Assembly: GCA_019614645.1 (NCBI GenBank)
Contig: JABWDB010000004.1
Coordinates: 11,222,001-11,286,000 of the forward strand
Length of the DNA stretch: 64,000 nucleotides
Source: Stratiolaelaps scimitus
Taxonomy: Eukaryota > Arthropoda > Arachnida > Mesostigmata > Laelapidae
Direction: 5' to 3'
Made by a program: the position numbers and the translations under genes. The notes beneath the pieces are model-generated. The model was given only the letters and a program-made list of their open reading frames with translations, did no database searches and was not told the DNA's origin. This document shows, piece after piece, positions 50,740-62,532 of the stretch (positions within the stretch are counted from its first letter, which is position 1; every line of letters begins with the position of its first letter).

Positions 50740-50774
50740 ATTGATGGTCGTCAGTGAACTGACGGTATATCAAT
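50740..50774. repeat. hairpin with internal loop
   Basis: ATTGAT and CGTCAG pair with CTGACG and ATCAAT around a TGAA loop. Confidence 0.7.
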
Positions 50775-53012
50775 TTCACTTTCTGTGAAACGTCTAACTG
50801 GTTTGTTGACCGAATCGTTACTTGTCACGACAAATAGATGCCTTGCCAATTACCGATTGTATTGTCACTTGTTGACTCCATGCTTGGCAAGTCGTCGACA
50901 CCAATGACCCGAGGTTTCCTTGTGCGATCAAAAAGCGATCAGACAGATTTAAATGGTGAAGGGGGACGAGGAAGTGGTCGTTCAACGTTAGCAGTCCAAC
51001 GGGTACTCGCCCACCAAGAGGGGTTTCGTAGCTCCTGCTGCCGACGCTGGGCGAGCAGTGATTCGCTTAAACTCTGCCACTTCAAGAACGATGAGCTGAC
51101 CTCGAAAACAACGAGAATCCTTTTTACAACGACCGCGCCAGGTGTGACAGCATACTATCGTAGACGTCATAACGAAGCATGATGAAGGAGGGGAGAGAGC
51201 AGTCTTTAGGTCATAATACGGGTCAGCTCTTAATAACGGAATAATAATTAGGAGGAAGCTTTCCTGAGGAAACCGGACAATCAGATCTCCTTAGTTATAT
51301 GTCTGTTTCGTGAAGCGCAATGAAGCCCAGCGCAGAATCATACACAAAATCATAACTGCGGGCACCCCGTTTCTATTTAGGATCCACGTTGGCACAAATC
51401 GGCCTGTACGGTACGGCCTGTGTGTGTCTTGAAGAGCATCGCCGATTGTTAAGGAAACAATTCTATTATTGGGGTTTATCTAAAATTTTGTGCACTAGAT
51501 ACACTTTGAGAAGAAGATAAAACCTTTTTTTCCAACACATTAATACGATTCAGGGGCTGTGCATAAGCATGACATAAAAAAAGACCACCTAACGCATGCA
51601 CGTATGCAACTGACTTACTAAATTAAATAATGTAGACGACTTGTCCATCGTCTTCATGCTCTCGGCGAACGCGGATCCATATTCAAACTTTTGTGGGCGC
51701 CGGGTGACGACCAAAGGCCACCATGCTCCAATGCTGATCTTTCATATATTGAGGCCTCACTTTTTTTCGAAGCTGACGACCATGACATATGACTGCTATG
51801 TGGGAGGTGGAAAACAGAGCGGCTGCGAACCGATTTTCAAACACTTCTCATCTCCATACTATCCCTAGAACGCTGAGTGTCGTCGACCGCTGTGCAGAGA
51901 AAGAGAGAGTGTAGGTCTTGTGCCCAGTGGGGATATTCTCTGCTAATTTCGGGTCCCGAGTTCTTTCTGTGTGATGCATTGCTGTGTGCTCCCTTCCGCG
52001 GTATGTTCGCGGGGAAAAAGGTCCGACTCGCTGTAGTCAGTGTACGAAATTCCCACGAACGTATGATTTGCAACATCGCACTTCCTACAAGAACCTGCGA
52101 AGGAGGCCCTGTAAGGCACCTTCATGCGCCAGCCACGTCACGTGTCCTGCAATTTCTACGGTCGTGCTAGCTCCAACTCATCGCGTTCGGACCGACAGGC
52201 TCAGGGCGGGCTGCGCATAGTTTGGCCCATCTCATAGCGTTGGACCCTTTTTTCTACCGGCGACGCTTATTGGTGACCAATGATCGAAACGCCCGCCGTT
52301 TCGCCGGTCACAGCCCGAAGCGGTCTCGTGGCCAAGCAACGTTGTCGATGCGAGCGTGTCGAGAACGCTGGGAGGCTTGCCTGCAGTCCGTGGCAGCGGC
52401 TGGGCCGTATTGGAAAGCAAGGACTGCACACCGAAGGCGGCCAGCCGAGCCACAGGAACGTATGGCCATGCGTTTCTGGGAAACCTCCAAGTCCACCTCG
52501 TCCATATCGGCATGTTTTTCACCTTTCCCTCGTCTTCACTCCCCATTCCTACTTGTGTCCATCTACCACTCGCCTTCTGTTCGGCTGGCGAGTGCGAGTG
52601 CGAGAACGGGCTTCGACGTGTACTTGCCTCCCCTGCGTCTCTGGCGCCGTTCCCGCCATCCTATCTAAATAGAAATCGACGCAAACGAGCAGAAAGTTTA
52701 CGGGCGGGAATTAGGTAGGGTAAGGACCGGTCAACGGCGGCCAGGGGGGAGTGAACGTCTCCAGACTTCTTGGGTCGTCAGAAATATAAAATAGTGGCAG
52801 TCTGACGATGGCGCGAGTTCTCTGAGTGCCACTGGTAGCCACCGTGATGCTGTTGGCGTTGTTGTTGTTGCTGCCGGCGTTGTTGTTGACTTTTGAGTGA
52901 GCATATTTGGAATTTGCTTGCAGGGCAACTAGGGAAGCGGAAGAATGGAGGCGGGTTTTAGAAGCTTGAACATTTTTGGCCGGTTCCGAGCCGGTTCTTG
53001 TTATGCCCTGTT

Positions 53013-53038
53013 TATATATATATATATATATATATATA
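53013..53038. repeat. (AT)n microsatellite
   Basis: Thirteen perfect AT units. Confidence 0.9.
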
Positions 53039-54262
53039 GTATTTGCCTATCCTTCCCTATGCTTCACATGTAGGCATGTTAACTCTGTGTGATCACTGAC
53101 TTGTTTGTCGATACGAAACTATACACTTAAATAGTACAAGGTACTCGCAGAGTGATAGCGTTAAATGACTATTGATTCGGAAGGTATGGTTCTATTTTTT
53201 CCTGGTTATTAATCCTCACGTATGATTCACATGCATTCGCTGCGCGTCCATAAGAAAATCTTAATCCCAAAGTCGATTCTAATAGCAACTGCTTCCGAGT
53301 TAAAGAAAAACCTGAAGTATTAATAAAGATTTAAAAAAGCACTGAAATTTATGAGGTTGTAACGTGAGTCTATGTTCCACACTGATTCTATATCCTTGGA
53401 ATGCTCTCTACTAATCTGCATAAGTGTTCTCTTATACCGGTATTTTTAGCGTAATACTACTTATACACCCTATAATATGTAGTGTGTATATATATCGAAG
53501 TCTAGAGGGGATAGCATTTCTTAGTTATCCAGGCAATCTAATAACAGTTAGTCCTTAGTTGTACTATAACAATAATAATAATAACTATTAATATATAATA
53601 ACTAATAATAATTATACTACGCGGCTTCTCAGTATGCGTCCGCGTAGTGGTCGTAGGACCGGCCCGAGCTCATATTTCATATTACCCTATATTTAATCTT
53701 ATCCCGATGAGCCATTGGAAGCGTTCTCCTTCAGAATTTGCGCATCGCCGACCGAGGTGCACGTCACGCGCACCTCGAAATCGAAAGGTGTGCGTTCGGG
53801 CCCAATAATGATATCGCGATGAGACCAAAAATACGGAGTTTGTTTTCGGCATTACATGATGAGGCTTCTTAAAAAGGCGTTGAAGTTTCATTGTGTGTGT
53901 GTGCGCGTATCTGACTGCATGTCGCATGCAAGTGTATGTGTTAATGTCGCATTGAGTCACAAAACAGCAACGTCCGTCCCGCGGTTTCGTCGGCTTTGAT
54001 GGTTGGATCCCCGGCTTTTGGTCTCGGGGGAGTGATCGAGTTCGTACAATAACAGCGGCATCCAGCGGGCCGCCGGTCTTCGTTCGTAGGCTCGGTCGAG
54101 GCGCCCTCGCTTCCTCTCCTTGGCAGGGCAACGGGGACGGGTGTTGACTTGACCGAAGAATGTCGATTCTCGGTCGCTCGTTCCGGTCCGCGCATCCCGA
54201 CATTTGTCCCCTGGGGCACGCAGGCGGCTGATTCGTTGTTCTTACTGCTTTGAGCCGTTGTC

Positions 54263-54275
54263 TTTTTTTTTTTTT
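54263..54275. repeat. 13-T homopolymer
   Basis: Thirteen consecutive T. Confidence 0.85.
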
Positions 54276-54386
54276 GCTTGCCACGGATCACACGAGATGT
54301 AGCTAGCCGGATACGCTAGCTCCGATTCGCTAAACTGTACGAGATTACCACTATTGTCGTTTGGCGCGGATCATTCGCGGACTATT

Positions 54387-54410
54387 CGTAGGGTAGATGT
54401 CTACCCTACG
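54387..54410. repeat. 24-bp near-perfect palindrome
   Basis: CGTAGGGTAGA and its exact reverse complement, separated by TG. Confidence 0.9.
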
Positions 54411-54661
54411 GCTACCGTTGGCTGTGGAGAGCGAGCGTGTGACCGTTTGCGATTTGCTCGGCAAAAATGATTCCGTTATATCGTGAAGTAAGCGACTGCC
54501 TTTTGATGAATGCAGACGGTGAGCGTCTATGCTCAGCTTCTGCATACGAAATAATAGTAATTAAATCTCGACCCCAGTCACACACAAAGGTAGAAACTCT
54601 CCTTCAGTGGCTGTACCTTGCTTTGCGCATCGCTGAGATCGATCTGATGGAATGCATGTGA

Positions 54662-54680
54662 GTATATATATATATATATA
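54662..54680. repeat. (AT)n microsatellite
   Basis: An AT run followed by more AT/CAT repeats to 54698. Confidence 0.9.
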
Positions 54681-54709
54681 CATATGCATATATATATTTG
54701 TATGTCAGG

Positions 54710-54754
54710 CATGTTATTCCATGGCCTAGGAAACATTGGCCATGGAATAGCATG
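54710..54754. repeat. 45-nt hairpin, 17-bp stem
   Basis: CATGTTATTCCATGGCC pairs with GGCCATGGAATAGCATG through one G-T wobble, around the 11-base loop TAGGAAACATT. Confidence 0.8.
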
Positions 54755-57700
54755 GCCCATGTTTCTCCACCCTCTTCAAATGAGGCTGTGGCCACATCTC
54801 CTTTGAGTGCTGCGCTCTTCCTCTCTCTCTCTCTGTCTCCGGACGGATACGACTGAACAACCACCCTTCGGCGCGACAACATGCAAATTACTTCAAGGCC
54901 AATTACATAACGCGTTGTGTTCCCCTAGTCCAACAGTTGTATCGCAATTTGCCGAAAAACCTACAGTCTAGTCGTGTAATTAGCCTGAATTACAACCTTG
55001 AATTTTATATTTATTTAACACTGAATACTGACTGTTCGTTATTTGTATTATATTATGTGATCATAATGTATTTATTTATAGTAATTGTATTTTACCAAAG
55101 GTCAACGAGCGTCTCATGATGTGGTGGCAAATGACAGATTCTATTTCCCGTCTAATGATTTCTCACTGTAGACACAGATTAGGCTCCAATCATTCGTATC
55201 CTTCGTATACATTCGTACGTGAACTGTACACCTCTTAATCTATGGCACGACATGATAACACCACGTCAGCGGGACAGTAAGTCAGGCAGACGTTGGTTGT
55301 CAACTACCCTCTTTACCTGAGAGCTTGGAACTAGTTCCGTATTACTTCAAACCATACGTATCCAAGTAACAATCCTCCAGGACGAAACGTAGATGACAGG
55401 TAGATTCAAGCAACCAGCAGTCATCGAGTGATCTTCTCGGATGGGCCTCTTCTGCAGTCGTTCCTTGCTACTACTGCAACTATCACTGCTGCTAAGTGAT
55501 TGACCACCGAGACGAGATCAGCTGGACCCACCTACAGGTGTCGTAAAAGGTGAATCTCCGCAAAAGCCTTCGTTTGCTCACCCGCTTGCTGCAACGCTGA
55601 AGAGCGGAGGGGGGACGGGGTCGTTCTGTCTACGGGTGAGGGGTCTGTGCACAAGGAATTGTCTTGCCTACGTCTCGCTGAGACACACGTTGTGTCTCAC
55701 ACGGCTATCTTCAATGGTCGCCTAACTCGGCTGGCCGGAGGCAGCTCGCCTGACTTTTACCAATTGAGGACCACTCTCTTCAACAGTGGTCTTTGACACT
55801 GTCAGCTAACGGTACCTAGAGCCCGCCAATCCGAAAGGAACGTCCCACTACCAGCCATCGACTCCGTTCACAACAAGTTCACCCCGCATCGTTTTCCCTA
55901 ACTTTTCCCACAATGTCTATCAGCCCCAGCTTCTCACAGCAGCATCCACTTGTTCCCCGACCCCCGTATAGTGCCCCAGAACAGTACTTGTCTTCGTGCA
56001 GTTCGAGTTGGCGTCAGCCTGGTCGAATACAAACGATCCGGAGTGCAAGACTCGTCAAGCTGAGCGGAGAGACTCCGGTGGGGAAAATCCAACAAGCGAC
56101 AACAGATGCCTACTATGGCTACTGCTGCAACGGCGGTCGACTCGCTTTGACAAGACGAGCAGTCGAGACATCGAGGCTAGAATGGGTGCGAAGGAATGGC
56201 TGGCGATAGGTGGAAACCAGAGACCTTGGCTGGATAAAGTGAAGAAAAGTACCAAAAGGCGCAGCAAAAAATCAGAGTCGGGCCGGAGTCAGGGCGAGAG
56301 CACGGTGTCAAAGGCACAAGCTGCCTGGATATATTGATCCAATTGCGATTGCAATCTATACATCGTAACACAGTTGGGCAACGGCTGCGCAGCTTCCACT
56401 GAAGGCTGGCTGACCACAGCGAACACCGCAGAACACTCGGAGTTAAGACTTCGGCAGCTGTATGCCGTCATACACGTGCTACCCAGATGTCCTTTTTTGC
56501 ACTGGTCGTCTGAGAAACCAGACGTCAAATCGGGACGTGGCAATGCACCGAACGAACACACTCCCGACAAACGGGTCTATCTGCTCGAGGACTAAAGGAA
56601 CTCGCCGGTTTGGTTCTGTACCGCCGGCTCAAAATGGGTAAGTGAGTGACAAGTTTCACTCGATCCTGCTGTTGTCGCCCTGAGAATCCGGCGTGTGTAG
56701 ATCCAAAAGGTATGGATACAGGCTGTGCGCTACGCGACGTATCGCGTATACCGGGCCCGTTCACGGATACACCAGACCCGCCCGGCCGAGTTGGAGCCTT
56801 CCCCAAACCCGCAGTCGTTCTTGTGCTCCCGTCTGATCTGTATGCTGGTTCGGCTGTCGGTTTCCGCAATGGTATGTTGACGCCAACCGCCATCGGCGAG
56901 CATCTTTTTCATTCCACCGACTTGCAAGATGGTCGCTGAGAAGCAGAGCGACTCCGCTGGAGTGCCGGCTGTCGGTGTTTTCTCCTGTTTTGGGACTTGC
57001 CCATTGGGACGTCGCTTGTACGCGGCATAGCATCTCCTTCCATAGATCGATCGATAGATAGCGTTCGCCAAATGAAATGGAGGAATCAAGTTGAGCTGTC
57101 GTGTTCAGCTTCAGAGGGCTCTGGCAGAGATAGAGCAGCCGCCTCGAGTCGGGTGACCGCACCGATGGCAATGTGATATGAGGGCTTTGCGGGAAGCAAG
57201 CGGCAGTGGGAAGAGATTGGAAAATGGCTGAAGAGGCTTGCAAAGCGGACCGAGGACCGGGAGAGGACGAGAAGCGAGGCATCGGTAGCGTTTTCACATG
57301 AGAAGACATGTTTTTTTGTCTGTTTGTCTGATGCTTCGGTCTGGGTTACGTCCCATTTTATCATGACGAGACACCCGGGATAGATCAGATAGAGAGCGGA
57401 TGCTCCATGGCTACGCTAACTGCGAACTAGGGGTACTCGATCTATATAGGAATTATATGTATCATAGAGAAAATGATTGATAATGATCGCCTTCCCCCTT
57501 TCGTGGAAGCAGTCAGCGACAGAGAAATGCCATGTAAGCTATTGTCAGACTAGGTCATATTGAGAAAAATCGACGCGGACTTTATAGATGTAATTAACTA
57601 TGATAACCTATAAAATTACATTGTATTAGCTTACTGCTGGATTGTGTTGACACAGAAGCCGGACCACAGTGAGAGCGAACCATGTAAATTAATAGTCTCG

Positions 57701-58260
57701 AAGGAATAACGATGTTCTATAAGGGATGGAATAGATATCATGTGACAGTTTCGATATGTGTACACATGTATAAGGTATGTTCTCCCGATTGAATCAAACC
57801 TTGCTTGGGTCAACGAAACTCATTTTAACAAATTCAAAACATCTTGCCTGGAATTGAAGTCAAAGTCTCCACACTTCCACGTTTAGCTGTAATATACAAT
57901 CTCGCCGTTTGAGTGTACTGTAAGACAGAGATGACAGCATACTTTCGGATAGAATCAAACCGACAACTCGTTAACATACGCAGTAAATTGCTTGGTACCG
58001 TGCAGTGATTATTTTGTTGTATAATGTAAGTGAAAATATGAACTGCCTCTGAGTAAAGCTCCAACCTTCTGTCGTCATTGTGATAATAAAATCAATTCGA
58101 TTTAGACGAAACATCCCCTAAGGTCACAAAATAGAGCTCGATAATCTGAAATGCTCGTATGATATGTATATATATATATATCATAAACAAGACCACATGC
58201 AATGGACAGTAAATAAATTGTATTCGTATCAAGCAACGAAAATTTGCATGACACGGTTCG

Positions 58261-58298
<38 letters not shown>

Positions 58299-58583
58299 TT
58301 TTTTGACCTGGCGAGATAACAAATAAGGTGTATGTTTGACAAAACCGTCATTTGCTGGCGACGATGACGCTTTTCCATGCTGCGGGACGTGAGACACCTA
58401 CATGCCCCGCCCGTACGCAGTGCTCGACAAAGAGCAATTTAAATGTCCTTCATACGTACCAATCGTATTGTTGTATGCATTGCGTCGCTTCAACTGCCTC
58501 CTGTCGTCTCTTCTCGTCCTGTTCCTTCTTGAGAATGGAGCAAAGCTAAATCAGACCACCTCCTATGGGCTCGTTTTCCTTAC
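54755..58583. other. no convincing gene
   Basis: AT-rich with microsatellites at 58.15-58.30 kb. GC-richer frames at 55.9-56.3 kb (plus) and 56.5-57.3 kb (both strands) look protein-like but lack paired splice signals. A 9-bp-arm inverted repeat (TGAGACACA / TGTGTCTCA) lies at 55679-55699. Confidence 0.45.
58261..58298. repeat. (AT)n microsatellite, 38 bp
   Basis: An AT run with one G interruption; a second, shorter AT run lies at 58167-58181. Confidence 0.9.
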
Positions 58584-58770
58584 GTTAAGAACACACTGGT
58601 CGGTCTGGTTGCAGTCCGTTGAATGCAGCATCCTGGCGTTTGTCTGAAGGCGTTTGCCTCTGCCATCCTCCGGGACCGTGAGCCCAAGTGCAGGCGATGG
58701 CGGCTCTCCTTATACCAGCCGTTCCTCCCAACGTCGCTGGTCATTTTGGGGAGCGTTTCGGGTAAGTCAA
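58584..58770 (-). CDS. candidate exon (downstream) of a minus-strand gene
   Basis: The minus-strand acceptor CCGTTTCCACCCAG is followed by two bases and 61 open codons up to AAC before GTAAGG. The peptide includes DLPETLPKMTSDVGRNGWYK and a basic RSRRMAEANAFRQ. The opening phase matches the exon candidate ending at 59134 (GAG C, then TT), which would make the joined codon CTT. The plus strand of the same bases is also open, with its own start (ATG at 58623) and donor (GG before GTAAGT at 58762), so the strand is uncertain. No family recognised. Confidence 0.25.
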
Positions 58771-59133
58771 CTGGGTGGAAACGGATGAATGCATTCGGAT
58801 GACATTACCGCGCGCCGCCGCTCCAGAAGCGGGCGGCAGTGCAGTGCCCGGCAACGCGGTGCGCCACTGGTCCAACGGGAGTGGTGTCGGATCTATCCCT
58901 TCGGGAACGGCGGGAGGGTCCCCGAGTCGTTTCCGAGAGGCTCGGAGATCTCCCTAACTAGGCCTTGCCTCCATTGCGTTGCGTCTAACTCATTCGTACA
59001 CCCGCGGGACATACGACGGCAGCGTGGTTCGCGGCTTCTACCATTTCGCTGAGGCGGCGACCGTGGTGGCCGTGGTCAGTAAGGCGACCAAGACGATCCC
59101 GTTCGTGTGGATGGCCCACGTACAGCGACTTAC
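58771..59133. other. GC-rich candidate intron, open in several frames
   Basis: This is the 363-base intron of the minus-strand model. It is unusually codon-like for an intron. On the plus strand, frame-shifted segments near 58790-58950, 58870-59010, 58990-59110 and 59083-59260 each have regular codon texture, which might mean a decayed coding sequence. Confidence 0.25.
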
Positions 59134-59200
59134 GCTCTGCTGGCGGCAGCCATTCCACCGCCCCCGCCTCCCCGGGCCCCACTTGCTTCTGACCCATCAT
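59134..59200 (-). CDS. candidate first exon of a minus-strand gene
   Basis: Two adjacent ATGs (59200-59195 on the minus strand), the second in good context (A at -3, G at +4), open 22 codons, MMGQKQVGPGEAGAVEWLPP then AE. One more base follows before GTAAGT, a strong donor. It ends in phase 1, matching the next candidate exon at 58770. The frame is open further upstream to 59404, so it could be an internal exon after CACGGTCAG. Unknown product. The support is phase agreement plus splice sites only. Confidence 0.22.
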
Positions 59201-59471
59201 CTTCTGACCGTGGCGAAGTTGCACCAGTTGGGCAATTCGGGTTGTGTGTGTGTGGCAGAATGTGTATGAGAAGTAGTGCCACGGAACGGAAATGCGGGAT
59301 AGATTTGGCCTAGTCGACACCACTGGCAGAATCGGCCCGGCTGCTGTGTCGCCGGATCCGCCCCAGAGCCGTGCAGCGGGTGTGGGTCGTGCCCAATGAG
59401 CCATAGGCCAAATGGAGGTAGATTGTCTGCGGCATTGCTGCCGCTCACCGATTTTGTTGCCGACAACACAC

Positions 59472-59513
59472 TTATATATATATATATGTATGTATATATA
59501 TATATATATATAT
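59472..59513. repeat. (AT)n microsatellite, interrupted
   Basis: Two AT blocks joined through GTATGTATAT. Confidence 0.9.
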
Positions 59514-59767
59514 GGGGGCTAAGACATCAAAAAGAAAGAGACCGTACCGCTCACCGGGCTGAATCTGGATACCCCTCACTCTATAGACCGATAACAGTGG
59601 ACTGAATAGCGGGGAAGCGGGGGCAAGGATGGGCGCATCGCTACTTATGTTAATAGGCGTACCTACAGGATAGTAAATATGCTGATATTTGTACCTACGC
59701 CGCCTGATGCACATCCGCCATCACACCCCACCACGCTTGGACTCAGTCCTACGCTGGTACAGTATTT

Positions 59768-59788
59768 GTATATATATATATATATATA
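59768..59788. repeat. (AT)n microsatellite
   Basis: A perfect AT run. Confidence 0.9.
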
Positions 59789-59879
59789 GTTGTTGCCATT
59801 CTGCCACTTTCGTTGCACGCGTTCACTTGCATGGACGTTCAGACATGCGGTCACCACCAAATCGATGTCGTCATAAACA

Positions 59880-60090
59880 AGATGTAATGCATCTATATAT
59901 GCCTCGGTTCGATCCCCAGAGTTGCACATTTGCATTTTCAAGGGGTCCGTCTTATGAAGCGATGCCGAAAGCAGTACCTTGGACGTTAAATGCTGGCTGT
60001 GGGTCAGCCCGGAAAATTTATATATGCCTCGCCAAGCTCGATGAAGCCGAGAGGCACATAGATACCTGCGCAAATGAGACCACCTAGCTC
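59880..60090 (+). mobile_element. SINE-like element
   Basis: GGTTCGATCCCC at about 59908 resembles a B box. About 75 bases on, GGACGTTAAATGCTGGCTGT and GGTCAGCCCGGA recall the ACGTTAAA...GGTGGTC...CCGGA body of tick SINEs. There is no clear A box or tail. The resemblance is from memory, not alignment. Confidence 0.35.
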
Positions 60091-60406
60091 TAATTCCGTA
60101 AATCATTTTCTCTGCTATGATTTGAGCTGTAACCACTGCAGACCGTGATAGACTCCATAGTCTACATATGTTAGTGAACCCATATGTAACTTCTTCAACA
60201 TATATACCAACGAGACGAGTTCTGGCTTCATTTAGAAGTTATACTGAAAAGGTTGTCGATATAATTGTTCGATTACTTCATCGCCATCAAGATCACCATG
60301 GATCCAATTCGCTGGGTTGGCTTGCAGATTGCCTCACCATTAAGCTAAATAGTGGCGCATAAAGGAAATCAGTCAAAGGCAATCACCAGAAAAATTCTCT
60401 TTTCTG

Positions 60407-60417
60407 CCCCCCCCCCC
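60407..60417. repeat. 11-C homopolymer
   Basis: Eleven consecutive C, then TCCCCTCC. Confidence 0.9.
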
Positions 60418-61557
60418 TCCCCTCCGGATGTGATCACTGAGAGCAAATCCTCCTCCTGTAGCGCTTTTTAGTAGCATAATATCATTCAGAGAAAATGGAA
60501 AACTGAGCGCTATTCACCCGCTCATGATGATTTTCGAATGTTACAAATGTAGATGGTGTCCCATGCGTACATATTGCATAACCACTGGTTATGCAGTGTA
60601 TGTAAATTTGTCTATTTTGCCTTTTTATACTTTCAAGTGGTAACGTCTCGTTTGAGGATTTGGAGGCTTTTCCGAAAGAATAGCCCGTGTTTGAAAATAC
60701 CGCGCTGCAAATTTCTTCCACGTTCATCCACTGATCTCATTTTCTGTTTGTCACCACTACGAATTCCTCATCGAAAACGACTAATTACACTTAGTGGTAA
60801 AAATATGCCACTTTATAATAGCAATTTGTTGTGCTACCTGAAAAATGTCCAACTATAAAATAGTACTACGACTCTAATTTTCTTGAAGACGGCAGACGAT
60901 TTTTAAACGTTGTTTATACTCCTCTCTCTCTTTCTCTCTCTTTTTTCCATACGCGCAGGCGCCCCCCATACATTACCTGTTGTGTTCGTTGTCGACTTTG
61001 AAAGGAGACTTTATTGGCAGGGTCCCGCAACAAGAACAGAGGGAAGTTTTTTTTCCCGTGCATATAACCTACCCTTCTTGCCTGGTTATATGGCATGCAA
61101 GATCGCGCATATACAGCACAAACGTTCGCACAGGGACCACGCAAGATGAGCAGCTTCACTGAAGCGCCCTGTTCCCTCTCTCTCCCATCCTCTCTTCTTT
61201 CATCATCAAAAAACTGAACGCAAGTGGTGGAGCCGTCGTGAAATGCATACGCCACCTGCTTTGCTATTCGTACCCCTCAGCCCTTTCCTCTAGAGTAGGG
61301 CAAAGTGCGTCACGAGCCGTCGCGTTACCGTGCCCACGTCTTCAGGCAGGCTCGTCAAAAGGGAGGGGGGGTGACTGACTTGTTGCTATCATACGAGCGT
61401 GAGATAGGAGAGGAAGGAGCTGGTGGGAAGGAAAGGTAAAGAGAACCAATGTCGCAAATGCAGGGTGGGGCACCCACCCTGTTTATGTATAATAACCTAC
61501 GTAACATACGTGCACGAAGCTGGCCACACATAGCCATAGAAGCTACACGGCTGCGCG

Positions 61558-62106
61558 ATGCCGTTCTTGTATGCTGGTTGTCATCAGATCCCGCTGTGTG
61601 TAAAAGTGGAACACTGCCTGGCTGACCAGTTAGTCAGACCTTGGTGTCGACACCGATCGTGGTGTCGAGGCTGGCTACCGAGGGGTGTCGTAGCTTCCGA
61701 TCGTGGAATAGCGACGGTCTCCGGCACTAGCCGGCGTGTTGTGGCCCATAGCGCGATGGCCATCGCCTCTATCATCCTATGGGTTGCCGACCACCTCGCG
61801 TGCCGACGCACTGTGGCTGGAGGCGGCATCACCACTGCTATCAGGGTGTATAGCAAGCAGTCGAGTGAAGTGCAGGTTAGACGGGAACTTGTGTATACAT
61901 GGTTGCCCATTGTGTGGACCCATGGGCAAACAGGAGTTCCCCGTAGAGCGAGAGCAAGTAACGGCTCGCAAAACGGACAGTTTTACTTGCCGCGGATGGG
62001 AGGGTTGGCTCGGCCTCGTCACAAGCGTTCTCGAGATGCCGTGATGCAGTACAACTGTTTTGCACGCAATCGATTTATATGCGACTCTGGGGCGGGGGTC
62101 ACGGCG
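61558..62106 (+). CDS. candidate exon 1 of a two-exon gene, unknown protein
   Basis: ATG at 61558 is the first in its frame after a TAG at 61537, with G at -3. The frame stays open for 183 codons and ends ACG GCG directly before GTAAGT, a consensus donor in phase 0. The exon at 62378 begins in phase 0 after a strong acceptor, so the parts join as a 214-residue product. The N-terminal third is Cys/Trp/Arg-rich. Residues about 62-80 (VAHSAMAIASIILWVADHL) form a moderately hydrophobic segment, possibly membrane-spanning. The C-terminal third is basic (GGLARPRHKRSRD, about 148-160). I recognise no domain. A 183-codon frame can occur by chance here, and the opposite strand is also largely open, so the matched intron is the main support. 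The N-terminal part may be wrong. Confidence 0.38.
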
Positions 62107-62377
62107 GTAAGTGAATGGGCAATTGCCCCCAGAGTGCTCGAGTAGGATAGTCGCGTATCGTTGTGAATTCGATCCAATCACGAGACAGCGTTGTCGCGGG
62201 TACTGTTACAATGCTGTGTACACTCTGCTACATAGAATTAATTCGTGTATATGTGAAATCGTTGTGTTCGAATGGAACGCATTGTGTCGAGAGGCGACAT
62301 TCGCGACCACACGCCTTGTTCGGCCTCACCTCGCCTAATTAACTGTGATCTTTTTTTCTCTGTTCTTTCGATTTCAG
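62107..62377 (+). other. candidate intron, 271 bp
   Basis: Begins GTAAGTG and ends in a long pyrimidine tract (TTTTTTTCTCTGTTCTTTCG) followed by ATTTCAG. It has the best donor and acceptor quality I found in the window. Confidence 0.45.
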
Positions 62378-62473
62378 GCTTCCCAATACCCATCCAGCGT
62401 CTTCTCTTACAGTGTCGATGTCTTTCGTCTAGATTCTCGTGATTATCGTCTCAATTCAGCTGAGCACCGGTGA
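62378..62473 (+). CDS. candidate terminal exon of the two-exon gene
   Basis: Thirty-one codons then TGA, in phase with the exon ending at 62106. The peptide starts ASQYPSSVFSYSVDVFRLDS and ends RDYRLNSAEHR. Codon texture is regular in this frame, while the other two plus frames close quickly (TAG, TGA). AATAAA follows 53 bases after the stop. This is the C-terminus of the candidate protein and has no recognisable motif. Confidence 0.4.
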   Translation, partial: ASQYPSSVFSYSVDVFRLDSRDYRLNSAEHR

Positions 62474-62526
62474 TGCCAGAACCACAAGGAAAAGCACACT
62501 CTCCAAAAAGTCCAAACCACTACGTG

Positions 62527-62532
62527 AATAAA
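62527..62532 (+). terminator. poly(A) signal AATAAA
   Basis: Canonical hexamer 53 bases after the stop of the two-exon model. Confidence 0.35.

Larger units (their letters stand above)
43987..54386. other. CpG-rich and AT-rich patches, no convincing gene
   Basis: CpG-rich sequence continues to 44.9 kb with (GGC)n and GT repeats. AT-rich sequence follows at 45-49 kb with (AT)n and short hairpins, then CpG-rich patches at 49.4-50.1 and 52.2-52.7 kb with overlapping frames on both strands, and AT-rich sequence at 53.0-53.6 kb. The minus frame at 53682-54284 (200 codons) starts in a poly-T run and lacks splice support. Confidence 0.45.
59201..61557. other. AT-repeat-rich, no gene seen
   Basis: Holds three AT or C repeats and a SINE-like element, listed separately, plus a small inverted repeat (CAGGGTGGG / CCCACCCTG, 61461-61481). 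A T/CT-rich tract lies near 60920-60945. Confidence 0.5.

Noticed and set aside
53682..54284. 200-codon minus-strand frame
   Set aside because: It begins inside a poly-T run read as lysines, crosses a GT microsatellite and has an overlapping open frame in another register. No splice or poly(A) support.
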